NCBI GenBank assembly: GCA_013696045.1
Contig: JACCZH010000247.1
Coordinates: forward strand, 1 to 33,241
Direction of reading: 5' to 3'
Origin: Chloroflexia bacterium
Lineage (GTDB): Bacteria > Chloroflexota > Chloroflexia > Thermomicrobiales > CFX8
Length of the DNA stretch: 33,241 nucleotides
The notes under the pieces are model-generated. The model was given only the letters and a program-made list of their open reading frames with translations. It was not told the DNA's origin and ran no database searches. Both the position numbers and the translations under genes were made by a program. Positions 1-8,770 of this stretch are shown in pieces. Each line of letters opens with the position of its first letter. The first letter of the stretch is position 1.

Positions 1-6
1 AGGGTT

Positions 7-31
7 TCATCCAATGCCGGAAATTGGATGA
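7..31. repeat. short perfect inverted repeat
   Basis: Two 9-base arms (7-15 and 23-31) are exact reverse complements around a 7-base loop. No T-tract follows on either strand, so it is not a clear terminator. It lies in the unannotated edge of the window and may belong to a gene outside it. Confidence 0.5.
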
Positions 32-66
32 GGAAGCACCGAGACAATGAAGCCAATTACCTCACA

Positions 67-104
67 TGAAAACGGAGAAGGCCGATTGGCCCCCTCCGTT
101 TTCA
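67..104 (-). terminator. intrinsic terminator of the dpp operon
   Basis: Arms 67-77 and 94-104 are perfect 11-base reverse complements. The loop contains a further short GGCC/GGCC pairing, and the distal arm carries a TTTT run. It lies about 37 bases past the stop codon of the binding-protein gene on the minus strand, where a rho-independent terminator would be expected. Confidence 0.7.
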
Positions 105-140
105 GATTGGTCATCCCAATGTTTGAGACGCCTGGCGGCC

Positions 141-2057
141 TTATACTTCGCGGCCTTCGATGAAGACCGAGTCAAACATGCGCAGGTACATGTTGCCGTT
201 TGGCACGACGTTACCTTGCTGGTTGACCGGCAGGCCCATGACCCAAGGCTTGAACAGGTAGTACGACACCCGGTAGGTGATCGGGACATAGCCGCGGTCT
301 CCCTGGATGATCGTCTCACACTGGCGATAGATCTCAAGCCGCGCTTCTGGATCGGTCTCTTCCTTGCCCGCGATCGTGAGGTCGTCGAACTCGGCGTTCG
401 ACCACGCCTGGCGCTTGCCCGTCTCCTTCTGCGAGTAGAACATGTCGAAGTAGCCATTGTTGGGATCCGGATAGTCGTAGAACCAGCGGATAAACACCAG
501 CTGCAACTCGGTTGCCCACAGTGAAGCGCGGAAGGAAACCGGCTCCATGACGTTAAGCTGGACGTCCATACCGAGATTATCGAGGAGCTGTGCCGCCATG
601 TCCTCGGCCATGATCTGCGAGTTGTGTGCTTCCTGGCGCAGGGTCATCACGATCTCCGGCCAGTTCTGGCCACCTTCAAAATCGGTGCCTTCGAGCGCCG
701 CCATGGCAAGGTCGGGATCGAATGGCTGGATGCTGGTGATCTCTTCGTCGTCGAAAAACCCGAAGAGCCCCGGAGGCATCATACTGGTCATCGGCTGACC
801 CTGGCCGTTGGTGACTTCAACCACCCGGTCGCGGTCGATGGCATGCGAAACAGCGGTCCGCACTTCCAGTTGGTCAAATGGAGCGATTGTTACCTGCGGC
901 AGCAAGAACCATACACCCGGGTAGACGTAGCGCACCAGCTCTTCGCTGAGTTGCGGGTCAGCATTCACGCGGGTGAGGTCTGGACCAGGAACGATGCCCC
1001 AGTCGCGGTCGCCTACCTCGTAGGGCAGCATACCCTGTTCGACCGGAATGATCGGCTGGATGATGCGCTCAAGCTGAATCTCGGACGCGTTCCAGTGGTT
1101 CTCATTCTTTTCGAGCTCGACAACCGTGTCGTGCTCCCATGCGACGAGCCGGAAGGGGCCATTCGAGACTACTTCATCGACTTCGTTCGGGTCGGTCCAG
1201 GTGTCGGGGTTGGCTTCAACCGATGGCGGGTGGCTGGGAACCGCTGCCAGGTAGGCAACAATGGATGGGAACACGCCGCGTGGCCCGACCATGTCGACTT
1301 CCAGTGTCCATTCGTCAACCGCCCTCACGCCGAGAGTCGTGGGATCGGCATCCTCGAGGTTGATTTCCTCAGCGTTGAGGATGTCATAGAGTATAGACGC
1401 GTAGGGGGCGGCGGTAGCTGGTGTGAGCAAACGTTGCCACGAGTAGACAAAAGTCTCGGCGGTAACCGGGTCACCGTTTGAGAAACCCGTATTGTCCGGT
1501 CGTATGTTGAATGTCCACATGGTGCCGTCGTCGTTCGGTGTCCACTCAGTGGCCCAGTCAGGGACGATCTCGAAGTTTTCGTCGTAGGTCATCAGGCCGG
1601 ACCATATGCTGGACGCGCCGTTACAGTACAGGTTGGCGTTGTAGTCGTGGCTTGAGGGGTCGTTGTCGTAACCGTAGTCGAGGAAGAACTGGTCGGTGTC
1701 CATTCCACCACTACCAGATGGCGACGCAGTTGCGTCGGCTGCTGGCGCTGTGGCATCCGGCTCTTCGGTCGCGGCGCCGGTGTCCTCGGTGGCGTCCGGT
1801 TCTTCAGTCGCGTCGGCCATGGGCTCAGTGGCTTCGGCTTCTACGGTTTCTTCAGGCGCTTCGGTCGGATCGTCGGCTACCGCTGGTACTGTCGCTACCG
1901 GCTCGTCGTCGTCGCCGCCACAAGCTGCGAGCAACGTACCTGCCGCCGGGGCTGCCATGGCCGCGCCAGCAATCTTGAGGAAGGTGCGCCTGTCAACACC
2001 CGCGCCACGCAGACGCTTCTCCAGTAGACGGATTTGCTCCTGATCGATAGTTACCAT
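141..2057 (-). CDS. ABC transporter substrate-binding lipoprotein, family 5 (peptide/nickel type)
   Basis: This is the extracytoplasmic solute-binding protein for the dipeptide/oligopeptide importer encoded just upstream. The 638-residue product starts at ATG 2057, preceded by a GGAGGAG ribosome site at about 2068-2075. An upstream in-frame ATG at 2117 lacks such a site. The N-terminus has a twin-arginine motif (RRTFLK, residues 23-28), a hydrophobic stretch and a lipobox ending at Cys46 (LAAC), so it is probably exported folded by Tat and lipid-anchored. Residues 47-118 form a low-complexity Asp/Glu/Thr/Ala/Pro tether with two copies of ATEEPDAT. The remainder matches the SBP_bac_5 fold in length and sequence character. 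It is the last gene of the dpp cluster, 522 bases after dppF, and is followed by a terminator. The substrate is inferred from the linked transporter and could be peptides or another family 5 ligand. Confidence 0.93.
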   Translation of the reverse strand: MVTIDQEQIRLLEKRLRGAGVDRRTFLKIAGAAMAAPAAGTLLAACGGDDDEPVATVPAVADDPTEAPEETVEAEATEPMADATEEPDATEDTGAATEEPDATAPAADATASPSGSGGMDTDQFFLDYGYDNDPSSHDYNANLYCNGASSIWSGLMTYDENFEIVPDWATEWTPNDDGTMWTFNIRPDNTGFSNGDPVTAETFVYSWQRLLTPATAAPYASILYDILNAEEINLEDADPTTLGVRAVDEWTLEVDMVGPRGVFPSIVAYLAAVPSHPPSVEANPDTWTDPNEVDEVVSNGPFRLVAWEHDTVVELEKNENHWNASEIQLERIIQPIIPVEQGMLPYEVGDRDWGIVPGPDLTRVNADPQLSEELVRYVYPGVWFLLPQVTIAPFDQLEVRTAVSHAIDRDRVVEVTNGQGQPMTSMMPPGLFGFFDDEEITSIQPFDPDLAMAALEGTDFEGGQNWPEIVMTLRQEAHNSQIMAEDMAAQLLDNLGMDVQLNVMEPVSFRASLWATELQLVFIRWFYDYPDPNNGYFDMFYSQKETGKRQAWSNAEFDDLTIAGKEETDPEARLEIYRQCETIIQGDRGYVPITYRVSYYLFKPWVMGLPVNQQGNVVPNGNMYLRMFDSVFIEGREV

Positions 2058-2579
2058 TCTTGTGTGTCTCCTCCTACAGTGGTTCACAATCTGCAACGTA
2101 CTTTCCGTATGTTGCATGTCAGCCAGTAGTGCCTGATGCGACTACCGCGCGGATCAGAACCGATTGGATCGTTTAAGCAAACTCACTTACCCACCACGCA
2201 CAACTCAAGTCATCCGTTCAGCAGGCCTCCTCCCAAGCTAGACTCGCGGAGTGCACGCACATTAAAGCCGTCGTTGTCCGGATACGTACTCAGCATACGT
2301 ATGACGGCGGCCTTCCGGTCGTATCCACCTCCTCCAAATCCCCGGGCGTATCCCAATCGATGCTCCACATAAGGAACCAGCACTCGCCGGACAGCCCCTG
2401 CGTGGATGGATGTGTCTTCGCGCATATTCGCGTACCGCTTATTCCCATCATTACCGGGACCACCCTCCGCCCGGCAGATGTGCGGCTGCGTGTCGTGAGC
2501 CTTTAGGTGATGCTTGTATGTAGCATAATCCCGGCTGATTTGCAATATGCCCGCCCACGTTCCCTGATGCTTGCTGGCA
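2058..2579. other. intergenic region between dppF and the binding-protein gene
   Basis: This 522-base stretch holds the ribosome site and a weak promoter candidate near its 2058 end. It also has a 10-base palindrome (2294-2303, CATACGTATG) next to a second ACGTAT copy at 2282-2288. An open frame runs through it on the minus strand, but it starts inside dppF in another frame and looks like no protein I recognise. No terminator or RNA gene was seen. Confidence 0.5.
2095..2122 (-). promoter_or_regulatory. candidate weak promoter for the binding-protein gene
   Basis: On the minus strand CTGACA (2117-2122) is followed after 16 bases by TACGTT (2095-2100). This would give a leader of about 30 bases to the ATG at 2057. 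Both hexamers are imperfect, so this is only a candidate. It would let the binding protein be made in excess of the membrane components. Confidence 0.3.
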
Positions 2580-3599
2580 TTATTCGGCATAGTGGCAGGC
2601 AACCCAATGATCGGGCGCAAGCTCCCTGAGCTCTGGTTCGGTTTCCGAACAATCAGCGCGCGCAACCGGACAACGAGGGTGAAAACGGCACCCGCTGGGT
2701 GGGTTGGCCGGGCTGGGAACGTCACCCTCAAGAATGATCCGGTCGCGATGCAAGTTTGGATTTGCCACCGGAATTGCCGAGATGAGCGCCTGGGTATAGG
2801 GGTGCTTTGGTTGTTCGGTGATGACCTTGGCGTCGCCGACTTCCACCAGCTTGCCGAGGTACATGACGCCAACCCGATCGGAGATGTGCGCCACGACCGC
2901 CAGGTTGTGGGCGATGAAGAGGTAGGTCAGGTTGAAGTCGTTCTGAAGCTGGCGCAGCAGGTTGAGTACCTGAGCCTGAACCGATACGTCCAGTGCCGAA
3001 ACCGGCTCATCACAGATGACGAGGTCCGGGTTCAGCGCCAGCGACCGGGCGATGCCGATGCGCTGGCGCTGTCCACCAGAAAACTCATGTGGATAGCGGT
3101 TGGTGAAGTAGCTGTTGAGGCCAACGACCCGCAGAAGCTCGCGCACTCTTTCCTGGCGTTCCTCGCGGCTGCCGATGCCATAGATATTGAGTGGCTCCGA
3201 GATGATCGACCCGACGGTCATGCGCGGATCAAGCGATGCGGAAGGATCCTGAAAGATCATCTGCATGGCCCGGCGATGCTTGCGCAGATCGTTTGCGTTG
3301 AGCTTTGAAATATCGGCGCCGTTAAAGATGATGCTGCCTTCAGTTGGGTTGTAGAGCCGGATGATGGTCTGGCCCAGGGTCGTCTTGCCGCAACCGGATT
3401 CGCCAACCAGCCCGAACGTTTCGCCACGGCGCACCACAAAGGAGATGTCGTCGACGGCGCGAATGTTCATCCCGCCGCCACGCGCCAGGAAGCCGCCGCC
3501 AATCTGGAAATGCTTCTTAAGGTTACGCACCTCAAGAATGTTATCCGGGCTGCCAGTCTTCTGCTCGATCTGATTCTGCACGCTGGTATCGATTACCAA
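2580..3599 (-). CDS. dppF: peptide ABC transporter ATP-binding protein (DppF/OppF)
   Basis: This is one of two cytoplasmic ATPases that power the peptide importer. The 339-residue product has Walker A GESGCGKT (66-73), Q-loop IFQDP (115-119), signature FSGGQRQR (173-180), Walker B LVICDE (193-198) and switch His231. The C-terminal oligopeptide-transporter extension carries a C-x5-C-x6-C pattern plus a distal Cys, similar to the cysteine set proposed to hold an Fe-S cluster in DppD/DppF proteins. The predicted start is TTG at 3599 behind GGTGGAG; no closer ATG keeps the conserved N-terminus. It begins 24 bases after the dppD stop, so the two genes are cotranscribed. Residue pattern SGGQRQRIGIARSL favours the F-type subunit over the D-type. 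Confidence 0.93.
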   Translation of the reverse strand: MVIDTSVQNQIEQKTGSPDNILEVRNLKKHFQIGGGFLARGGGMNIRAVDDISFVVRRGETFGLVGESGCGKTTLGQTIIRLYNPTEGSIIFNGADISKLNANDLRKHRRAMQMIFQDPSASLDPRMTVGSIISEPLNIYGIGSREERQERVRELLRVVGLNSYFTNRYPHEFSGGQRQRIGIARSLALNPDLVICDEPVSALDVSVQAQVLNLLRQLQNDFNLTYLFIAHNLAVVAHISDRVGVMYLGKLVEVGDAKVITEQPKHPYTQALISAIPVANPNLHRDRIILEGDVPSPANPPSGCRFHPRCPVARADCSETEPELRELAPDHWVACHYAE

Positions 3600-3623
3600 A
3601 GTGTTTCTCCACCCTCTGTCTTG

Positions 3624-4649
3624 TTAATCAGCCTGCGCCGGGATCTCGGGTGGCGCGACCGCGCCCTTCCCCTGGGGGAACCAGCAGCGGGCCATCTGGC
3701 CCGGCGCAACCTCGCCCAGGGGGGGTGATTCTTCACATTTGTCTTGCCGGTAGCGGCAGCGTGGACGGAAACGGCAACCCACCGGCGGCGCCAGAAGGTC
3801 TGGCGGCAGCCCCGGAATCGGGATGAGCGCCTCTTTGACCCGTTCGCCAATCTGGGGCACGGAGTTCAGCAGGCCAATGGTATACGGGTGTTGCGGGCTG
3901 TTGAAGATGGCGTCGGCGGTTCCACTCTCGACGATCTGGCCGGCATACATAACGACCACCCGCTCGCAAACCTCTGCGACCACGCCCAGGTCGTGGGTAA
4001 TGAGCACGATGGCTGTGCCAACATCGCGGTTGAGCTGCATCATCAGATCGAGAATCTGTGCCTGAATGGTGACGTCCAGCGCGGTGGTCGGCTCGTCGGC
4101 AATGAGGAGTTTGGGGTTGCAGGCCAGTGCCATGGCGATCATGACCCGCTGGCGCATACCTCCCGAGAATTGATGCGGGTACGCGCCGAGCCGGTCTTCA
4201 GCGGCCGGAATGCCTACCCGTTTCAGAAGCTCGATAGCGCGTTGCTCCGCTTCGCGTTTCGACAGATCGAGATGCAGGACAAGCGGCTCAGTAAGCTGGT
4301 CGCCAACAGTCAGGACCGGGTTGAGTGATGTCATGGGATCCTGGAAAATCATGGCGATCTGGTTGCCTCTGATCCTGCGCATTTCGCTTTCGCTTGATGA
4401 GACCAGATCAACCACACCGGTTCCATGGTCGAGCAAAATCTCGCCATCAACGATACGTCCCGGTGGTTGCGGAATGAGCCGCATGATAGACGTCGCCGTG
4501 ACACTCTTGCCGCAGCCGGATTCGCCCACAATACCGAGCGTTTCGCCCTCACCTACATGGAACGACACGCCATCAACGGCGTAGACAATGCCGGCGCGAG
4601 TGAAGAACTGCGTTTTGAGATTGTTGACCTCAAGGACGTTACGAGCCAC
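3624..4649 (-). CDS. dppD: peptide ABC transporter ATP-binding protein (DppD/OppD)
   Basis: This is the partner ATPase of DppF in the peptide importer. The 341-residue product shows Walker A GESGCGKS (42-49), Q-loop IFQDPMTSLNP (101-111), signature FSGGMRQR (161-168), Walker B LLIADEP (181-187) and switch His219. The GGMRQRVMIAMAL form is typical of the D subunit. Its C-terminal oligo_HPY region also has clustered cysteines. The start is GTG at 4649, directly behind a GGAGGAG site with short spacing. It is about 40 bases from dppC and 24 from dppF, within a single minus-strand operon. A shadow D/F pair at 16666-18704 is homologous but encoded elsewhere in the window. Confidence 0.93.
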   Translation of the reverse strand: MARNVLEVNNLKTQFFTRAGIVYAVDGVSFHVGEGETLGIVGESGCGKSVTATSIMRLIPQPPGRIVDGEILLDHGTGVVDLVSSSESEMRRIRGNQIAMIFQDPMTSLNPVLTVGDQLTEPLVLHLDLSKREAEQRAIELLKRVGIPAAEDRLGAYPHQFSGGMRQRVMIAMALACNPKLLIADEPTTALDVTIQAQILDLMMQLNRDVGTAIVLITHDLGVVAEVCERVVVMYAGQIVESGTADAIFNSPQHPYTIGLLNSVPQIGERVKEALIPIPGLPPDLLAPPVGCRFRPRCRYRQDKCEESPPLGEVAPGQMARCWFPQGKGAVAPPEIPAQAD

Positions 4650-4689
4650 TACTCCTCCATCCCCATATCGCCAGACGAGTGACGACGGG

Positions 4690-5619
4690 TTAATCGTTCA
4701 GGCGCACATCAAGCGCGTCGCGCAGACCGTCCCCCAGGAAGGTAAACGCGAGCATGGTCAACGCAATTGCAATGCTGGGGAAGAGCATAAGATGCTGGAC
4801 GGCGCGGATGTATTGCTGGCCGGTTCCGACCATCTGGCCCCAGCTTGGCTGGGGCGGCCGGATGCCGACACCAATGAACGAAAGCGACGCTTCGATAAAG
4901 ATAGCAGTGGGAATGCCGAAGGTAAGGGCAACGATGATCGGCGTCATGCTGTTGGGTAGCATGTGCCGCATGATGATGTATCCAGGACCCGCCCCCGACA
5001 CGCGCGATGCCTTGACGTATTCCTGTTCCCGAATTGACAGCATCTGGCCGCGCACAAGGCGCGCCATTGTGACCCATCCGGTTAAGCCAATGGCTAGAAA
5101 GATGGTTGACATGCCGGGACCACGCATATTCACGATCAGGAGCACCAGCAGCAGTTGAGGAATGGCGTAGACAACGTCCACGAGGCGCATCAGCGCGGTG
5201 TCAAGCGTACCCCCGAAATAACCGGCCATTGCGCCGACCGGAACACCGATCGCGAGAACGATGAGCTGCGCGGCGACACCAACCAGCAGCGACACGCGAG
5301 CGCCATATACAACCCGGCTGAAGACATCACGGCCGTTCTGGTCAATGCCCATCGGAAAGTTCCACGACGGCTTGGTCAGCCGCAGATCCACGGCGACTGT
5401 TTCAGCGTAGCCGTAGGGCGCGATGACATCTGCAAAGACCGCGATGAGGATGAGCATGCTGGCGATGACCATGCCGATTACCGCGAGTTTGTTGCGCAAT
5501 AGCCTGCGCCATGCGTCACCCCAGAGGCTTGCCTGCCGGGTTGGGGCAGCTTCAGCGGCCTCAGAGAGAAGCTGCGCCTGACTGACATGATCAGCATTTG
5601 AGTCTTGTGACGCCGCCAT
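4690..5619 (-). CDS. dppC: peptide ABC transporter permease (DppC/OppC)
   Basis: This is one of the two inner-membrane permease subunits. The 309-residue product has a cytoplasmic N-terminal region of about 40 residues and then about six membrane segments, starting with the stretch AVIGMVIASMLILIAVFADV. The BPD_transp_1 coupling loop with the G-x-x-x-x-x-R/E-QEYVKASR pattern is present. The segment SWNFPMGIDQNGRDVFSRVVYGARVSL is the standard DppC/OppC signature before the second helix. The ATG at 5619 sits one base past the dppB stop, and its AGAGGAG ribosome site lies inside the dppB end, so translation is probably coupled. The assignment to family is firm; substrate is inferred. Confidence 0.93.
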   Translation of the reverse strand: MAASQDSNADHVSQAQLLSEAAEAAPTRQASLWGDAWRRLLRNKLAVIGMVIASMLILIAVFADVIAPYGYAETVAVDLRLTKPSWNFPMGIDQNGRDVFSRVVYGARVSLLVGVAAQLIVLAIGVPVGAMAGYFGGTLDTALMRLVDVVYAIPQLLLVLLIVNMRGPGMSTIFLAIGLTGWVTMARLVRGQMLSIREQEYVKASRVSGAGPGYIIMRHMLPNSMTPIIVALTFGIPTAIFIEASLSFIGVGIRPPQPSWGQMVGTGQQYIRAVQHLMLFPSIAIALTMLAFTFLGDGLRDALDVRLND

Positions 5620-5620
5620 C

Positions 5621-6574
5621 TTAATCTCCTCTGCCGCCGCTGAGGCGTATGCGTGGATCGATGATCCCGTACAACACGTCTACAAACAGGTTCATGATTG
5701 CCAGGAAGACGCCGTAGATCAGCACCACGCCGAGAATCATAGGCTGATCCTTGGCCTGCATACTTGTGACAAAGAACTTACCCATGCCTGGCACGGCGAA
5801 AATCTGCTCCACAAAGAACGACCCGGTGGCCAGCGCAGCCAGTAGCGGGCCAAGCAGCGTAATAACCGGAATCAGAGCGTTCTTGAGCACATGCTTCAGG
5901 ATCACTTTCTGCTCGGCCAAACCCTTGGCGCGGGCGGTGCGGACATAGTCCGAGCGGATGACATCGATCATGCTGGAGCGGGTGTAACGGGCGATGATCG
6001 CCAGCGGGCCGGCCCCGAGCGCGATGGTGGGCAAGACCCAATCCTTGGGACTGTCCCACCCGCCCAGATTGAAGAATGAGATCCCGGTCCAACCAGGTAT
6101 CCAGAATACGAAGAGTAATAACAGGAGGATGCCGAGCACAAAGTTGGGGACCGAGAAAAAGAGGATGGCAAGCGTGACGCTGAAATAATCGGTGATGCCG
6201 TTCTGGTTGACGGCGGCCAGGATGCCTAAGGTGAGCCCGCCAATAGCTGCGAAGGTGAGCCCCATAACACCAAGATGAAAGGAGACCGGGAATGTGCGGG
6301 CAACAATGTTACCAACCTTCTGGGGGCGGCGGGCATACGACTCGCCAAAGTCTCCCCGGGCCGCGTTCCAGACATAGCTGCCAAACTGGACGATCATGGG
6401 CCGGTCAAGACCGTATTGCTCCTCCATCCGCGCGACGTCCTCGGGCCGCATGTTCGCTCCGCCGGAGGTGAATGGGCTGCCGGGTGTGGCTTGCATGATG
6501 ATAAATACGACGGCGGCAATCGACAGAACGGTTGGAATGAACCAGAGGATCCTGATACCGATGTAGCGTATCAC
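5621..6574 (-). CDS. dppB: peptide ABC transporter permease (DppB/OppB)
   Basis: This is the first gene of the transporter operon and the second permease subunit. The predicted product is 317 residues starting at GTG 6574 (VIRYIGIRILWFIPTVL). An upstream in-frame start at 6640 would add 22 basic residues before the usual DppB N-terminus. GGAAGGA sits about 9 bases ahead of the chosen GTG. The protein has about six membrane helices, the DppB-type motif MRPEDVARMEEQYGLDRP and the permease loop DYVRTARAKGL. The stop codon is separated from dppC by a single base. Expression is from a strong promoter at 6939-6968, leaving an unusually long leader. Confidence 0.93.
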   Translation of the reverse strand: MIRYIGIRILWFIPTVLSIAAVVFIIMQATPGSPFTSGGANMRPEDVARMEEQYGLDRPMIVQFGSYVWNAARGDFGESYARRPQKVGNIVARTFPVSFHLGVMGLTFAAIGGLTLGILAAVNQNGITDYFSVTLAILFFSVPNFVLGILLLLLFVFWIPGWTGISFFNLGGWDSPKDWVLPTIALGAGPLAIIARYTRSSMIDVIRSDYVRTARAKGLAEQKVILKHVLKNALIPVITLLGPLLAALATGSFFVEQIFAVPGMGKFFVTSMQAKDQPMILGVVLIYGVFLAIMNLFVDVLYGIIDPRIRLSGGRGD

Positions 6575-6932
6575 TACGGATGTTTCCTTCCCTCGTACCG
6601 TGCCCCGGCACATTCTCTGGGCGTGACGCTTGCTCCGCAAGAAGGTGATGTCAGTCTAGCGGCGCCCGAATTTCGGCAGTTGCATGAGTGGCAACTACAA
6701 ACACTACGTCTCATCTCCGCCAGCGGTCGTGTCTCTCTACTGCACCGCTCAACCGGAAAACCGATCGATAATCGAGGCAGAAGCCGATCACCGGTGATCC
6801 GGCTCATCGGCTACACAGCCCGGTCCCTATGCCTGGTGGCGGCGTTGCTAACGTCGCTGCTCGTCCGGGTTCCGGGTTGTCGCTAACCCGAATCGGACGA
6901 TCCAATCTGTGAATGGCAATGCTATTCGCTCG
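6575..6932 (-). other. long structured leader of the dpp operon
   Basis: About 358 bases separate the predicted transcription start from the dppB start codon. In it are a two-tier hairpin at 6862-6899 (outer CGTCCG/CGGACG, inner GGGTT/AACCC) and a perfect 14-base palindrome GATCACCGGTGATC at 6785-6798. The palindrome is flanked by GCCGAT and ATCGGC, which can pair to extend it. I do not recognise a known riboswitch or T-box here. It may bind a regulator or act as an RNA element. Confidence 0.45.
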
Positions 6933-6938
6933 TGGCGC

Positions 6939-6968
6939 ACTATAACAGTTTTGGAAAATGAGTGTCAA
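6939..6968 (-). promoter_or_regulatory. sigma-70-type promoter for the dpp operon
   Basis: On the minus strand TTGACA (6963-6968) is followed after 18 bases by TATAGT (6939-6944). This is a near-consensus housekeeping promoter, predicting transcription start near 6932. It lies upstream of dppB and just past the end of the ROK kinase gene, in an AT-rich patch unlike its surroundings. Confidence 0.75.
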
Positions 6969-7002
6969 GCAAAGGATATGAATTGTGAGAAAACGAACGA
7001 AG

Positions 7003-7965
7003 CTATTTCAGACCGTCGCCGTGGAAGACGATGGCGGCGGCTCCATAGATGCCGGTTTTTGTGCCCAGGCTGGAACCGGTGACGGTCACGTATTCCCAGA
7101 TATCAGGCATGGCGTGGGCTTTGAAGGAGTGGTGGGCAGGTTTGAGTAGCAGGTCGCCAATGCGGGCCAGCCCGCCGCCAATGACGATCATCTCGGGGTT
7201 GAAGATATTAGCATAGTTCGCCAGCGCGGCGCCGAGCGCCTGGCCGGCCCGCTCCAGAATTTGGGTTGCGGCGACATCTCCGGTTTCAGCGGCACTGGAC
7301 ACTGCCCGTGCGTCGATTTCATCTGGATCTTTGGCGGCGTTACGAATGGCGTCACCACGTCCGGAACGCACCAGGGATTGACCGTCGCGGGCGATGGCCC
7401 AGCCAGAGCAATATGCCTCGACGCATCCAGCGGAGCCACAGGTGCAGCGTGGACCGTCCATGCTGACGCAGGTGTGGCCAAGCTCGCCTCCGAGGCCGTG
7501 CACGCCGTCGATGAGCACGCCGCCGCTGATGACTCCACCACCGAATCCGGTGCCGAGCGCGACGTATACCATGTGCTGCGCCTGCTTACCCGCCCCGAAG
7601 TAGAACTCCCCCAGCGCGGCGGCGTTGGCGTCGTTTCCAAGGTGGACGGTGCGGCCGGTGAGCTTGCCCAGGCGGTCACGCAGCGGCACATCGGTCCAGC
7701 CCACCAGGTTGGGGCTGAAGCGCACGACACCGGCTTTGGGATCGAGTGGACCGGGCGCGACGACGCCGACCGGAGTGTCCGTGTCCAGGCCGGCATCCGA
7801 GGCGACACGCTCGATGAGATCGGCCATACGTTGTATGACTGTGTCAACACCCCGCTCGGATTCGGTCAGCTCACGCTCTTCGGCGCGGATCGTTCCGTTA
7901 CGGTCAACCACCGAGCAGCGCAGGTTGGTTCCTCCGAGGTCAACAGCCAGGGTGGTCTCGGTCAT
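7003..7965 (-). CDS. ROK-family sugar kinase, probably glucokinase
   Basis: This protein probably phosphorylates glucose or a related hexose with ATP. The 320-residue product has the ATP phosphate-binding DLGGTN (9-14), the GNDANAA catalytic segment with Asp112, the GTGFGGG loop (138-144), and the ROK zinc site made by His164 and CTCGSAGC (Cys174, Cys176, Cys181) followed by VE. These are the standard ROK glucokinase signatures. The start is ATG 7965, with AGAGAGG about 9 bases upstream; the longer in-frame start at 7998 adds residues absent from the family. It lies 33 bases downstream of the glycosyltransferase gene and is probably cotranscribed. A ROK transcriptional repressor is ruled out by the absence of an N-terminal helix-turn-helix. 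The exact sugar cannot be told from sequence. Confidence 0.88.
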   Translation of the reverse strand: MTETTLAVDLGGTNLRCSVVDRNGTIRAEERELTESERGVDTVIQRMADLIERVASDAGLDTDTPVGVVAPGPLDPKAGVVRFSPNLVGWTDVPLRDRLGKLTGRTVHLGNDANAAALGEFYFGAGKQAQHMVYVALGTGFGGGVISGGVLIDGVHGLGGELGHTCVSMDGPRCTCGSAGCVEAYCSGWAIARDGQSLVRSGRGDAIRNAAKDPDEIDARAVSSAAETGDVAATQILERAGQALGAALANYANIFNPEMIVIGGGLARIGDLLLKPAHHSFKAHAMPDIWEYVTVTGSSLGTKTGIYGAAAIVFHGDGLK

Positions 7966-7998
7966 TGATCGGAACCTCTCTCCGTCCGGGACAGTCAA

Positions 7999-8739
7999 TC
8001 AGCGAGCGACGCGGTAACGCAGCAATGTCCACAGGATAACGAAACCGTCGGTCCAGGAGATCTTCTTGCCCTCCCAGAACTCGCGGCCGTTATACGAGAT
8101 CGGCACCTCATAGATACGCACACCTTGCCTCAGGATCTTGGCCGTGATTTCAGGATCAATGCCCCAGCGCATTTGCCTGATGTCGAGTCCGTCGGCAATG
8201 TCGCGCGTGAACACTTTGTAACAGGTTTCCATGTCGCTCAGTGTGGTGTCGAACAGGATGTTGGTAACCAGCGTTAGAAACTTGTTGCCAAGCGAGTGCC
8301 AGAAGTACATTGCCTTGTGCTCGCCGAGAAAACGCGAGCCGTACACGGCCTTGGAACGCCCTTCAAGAATAGGTTTCAGGAGGGCGTGGAAGTCGCGTGG
8401 GTCGTACTCCAGGTCGGCGTCCTGGATGATGACGACATCGCCCTGTACGTGCTGCAATCCCGTGCGAACCGCGCCGCCCTTACCGAGGTTACTGGAGTGC
8501 AAGAAGACGCGAGTGCCCTCCGCTTCGACCTCGGATGTTAGGACGCTTCGGGTACCGTCGGTTGAGAAGTCGTCGACGACGATGATTTCCTTGGGAATTG
8601 GTATCGCGCGAACTTGATCCAGAATGGCCGCGATTGTGCGCTCTTCGTTGTACACGGGCACGATGACGCTGAGCAAAATGTCTTGCTCGTCACGGGGCGT
8701 GAATTGGATGGAAGGTGGCCGGGGAGCTTGTCTACTCAT
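7999..8739 (-). CDS. family 2 glycosyltransferase, dolichyl/polyprenyl-phosphate mannose synthase type
   Basis: This cytoplasmic GT-A enzyme probably transfers a sugar from a nucleotide sugar to a polyprenyl phosphate. The 246-residue product shows LSVIVPVYNEERTI at the nucleotide-binding N-terminus, the VVDDFSTDGT loop, NLGKGGAVRTG, the metal-binding QDADLEYDP segment, and the DMETCYKVF and WGIDPEITAKI motifs seen in DPM1-like enzymes. No C-terminal membrane helices are present, so it is the short soluble type. The start is ATG 8739 behind GGAGG; a GTG three bases upstream is possible. It precedes the ROK kinase with a 33-base gap. Donor and acceptor are inferred only from the family; the manC gene nearby (12922-14013) could supply GDP-mannose. 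Confidence 0.85.
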   Translation of the reverse strand: MSRQAPRPPSIQFTPRDEQDILLSVIVPVYNEERTIAAILDQVRAIPIPKEIIVVDDFSTDGTRSVLTSEVEAEGTRVFLHSSNLGKGGAVRTGLQHVQGDVVIIQDADLEYDPRDFHALLKPILEGRSKAVYGSRFLGEHKAMYFWHSLGNKFLTLVTNILFDTTLSDMETCYKVFTRDIADGLDIRQMRWGIDPEITAKILRQGVRIYEVPISYNGREFWEGKKISWTDGFVILWTLLRYRVAR

Positions 8740-8770
8740 CACCCACCTCCGTCCAGACTACGCTTGTAAG

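Noticed and set aside
62..524. Open reading frames on both strands over the C-terminal part of the binding-protein gene
   Set aside because: They are shadows of the binding-protein gene, lacking family similarity and any ribosome site.
2210..2872. Open reading frame on the minus strand through the dppF-binding protein gap
   Set aside because: It starts inside dppF in another frame, has no family resemblance and has no ribosome site of its own. The region is more simply a leader/intergenic gap.
6575..6932. Possible known riboswitch in the dppB leader
   Set aside because: Hairpins are present but none of the conserved sequences of glycine, SAM, T-box or other known families were recognised.
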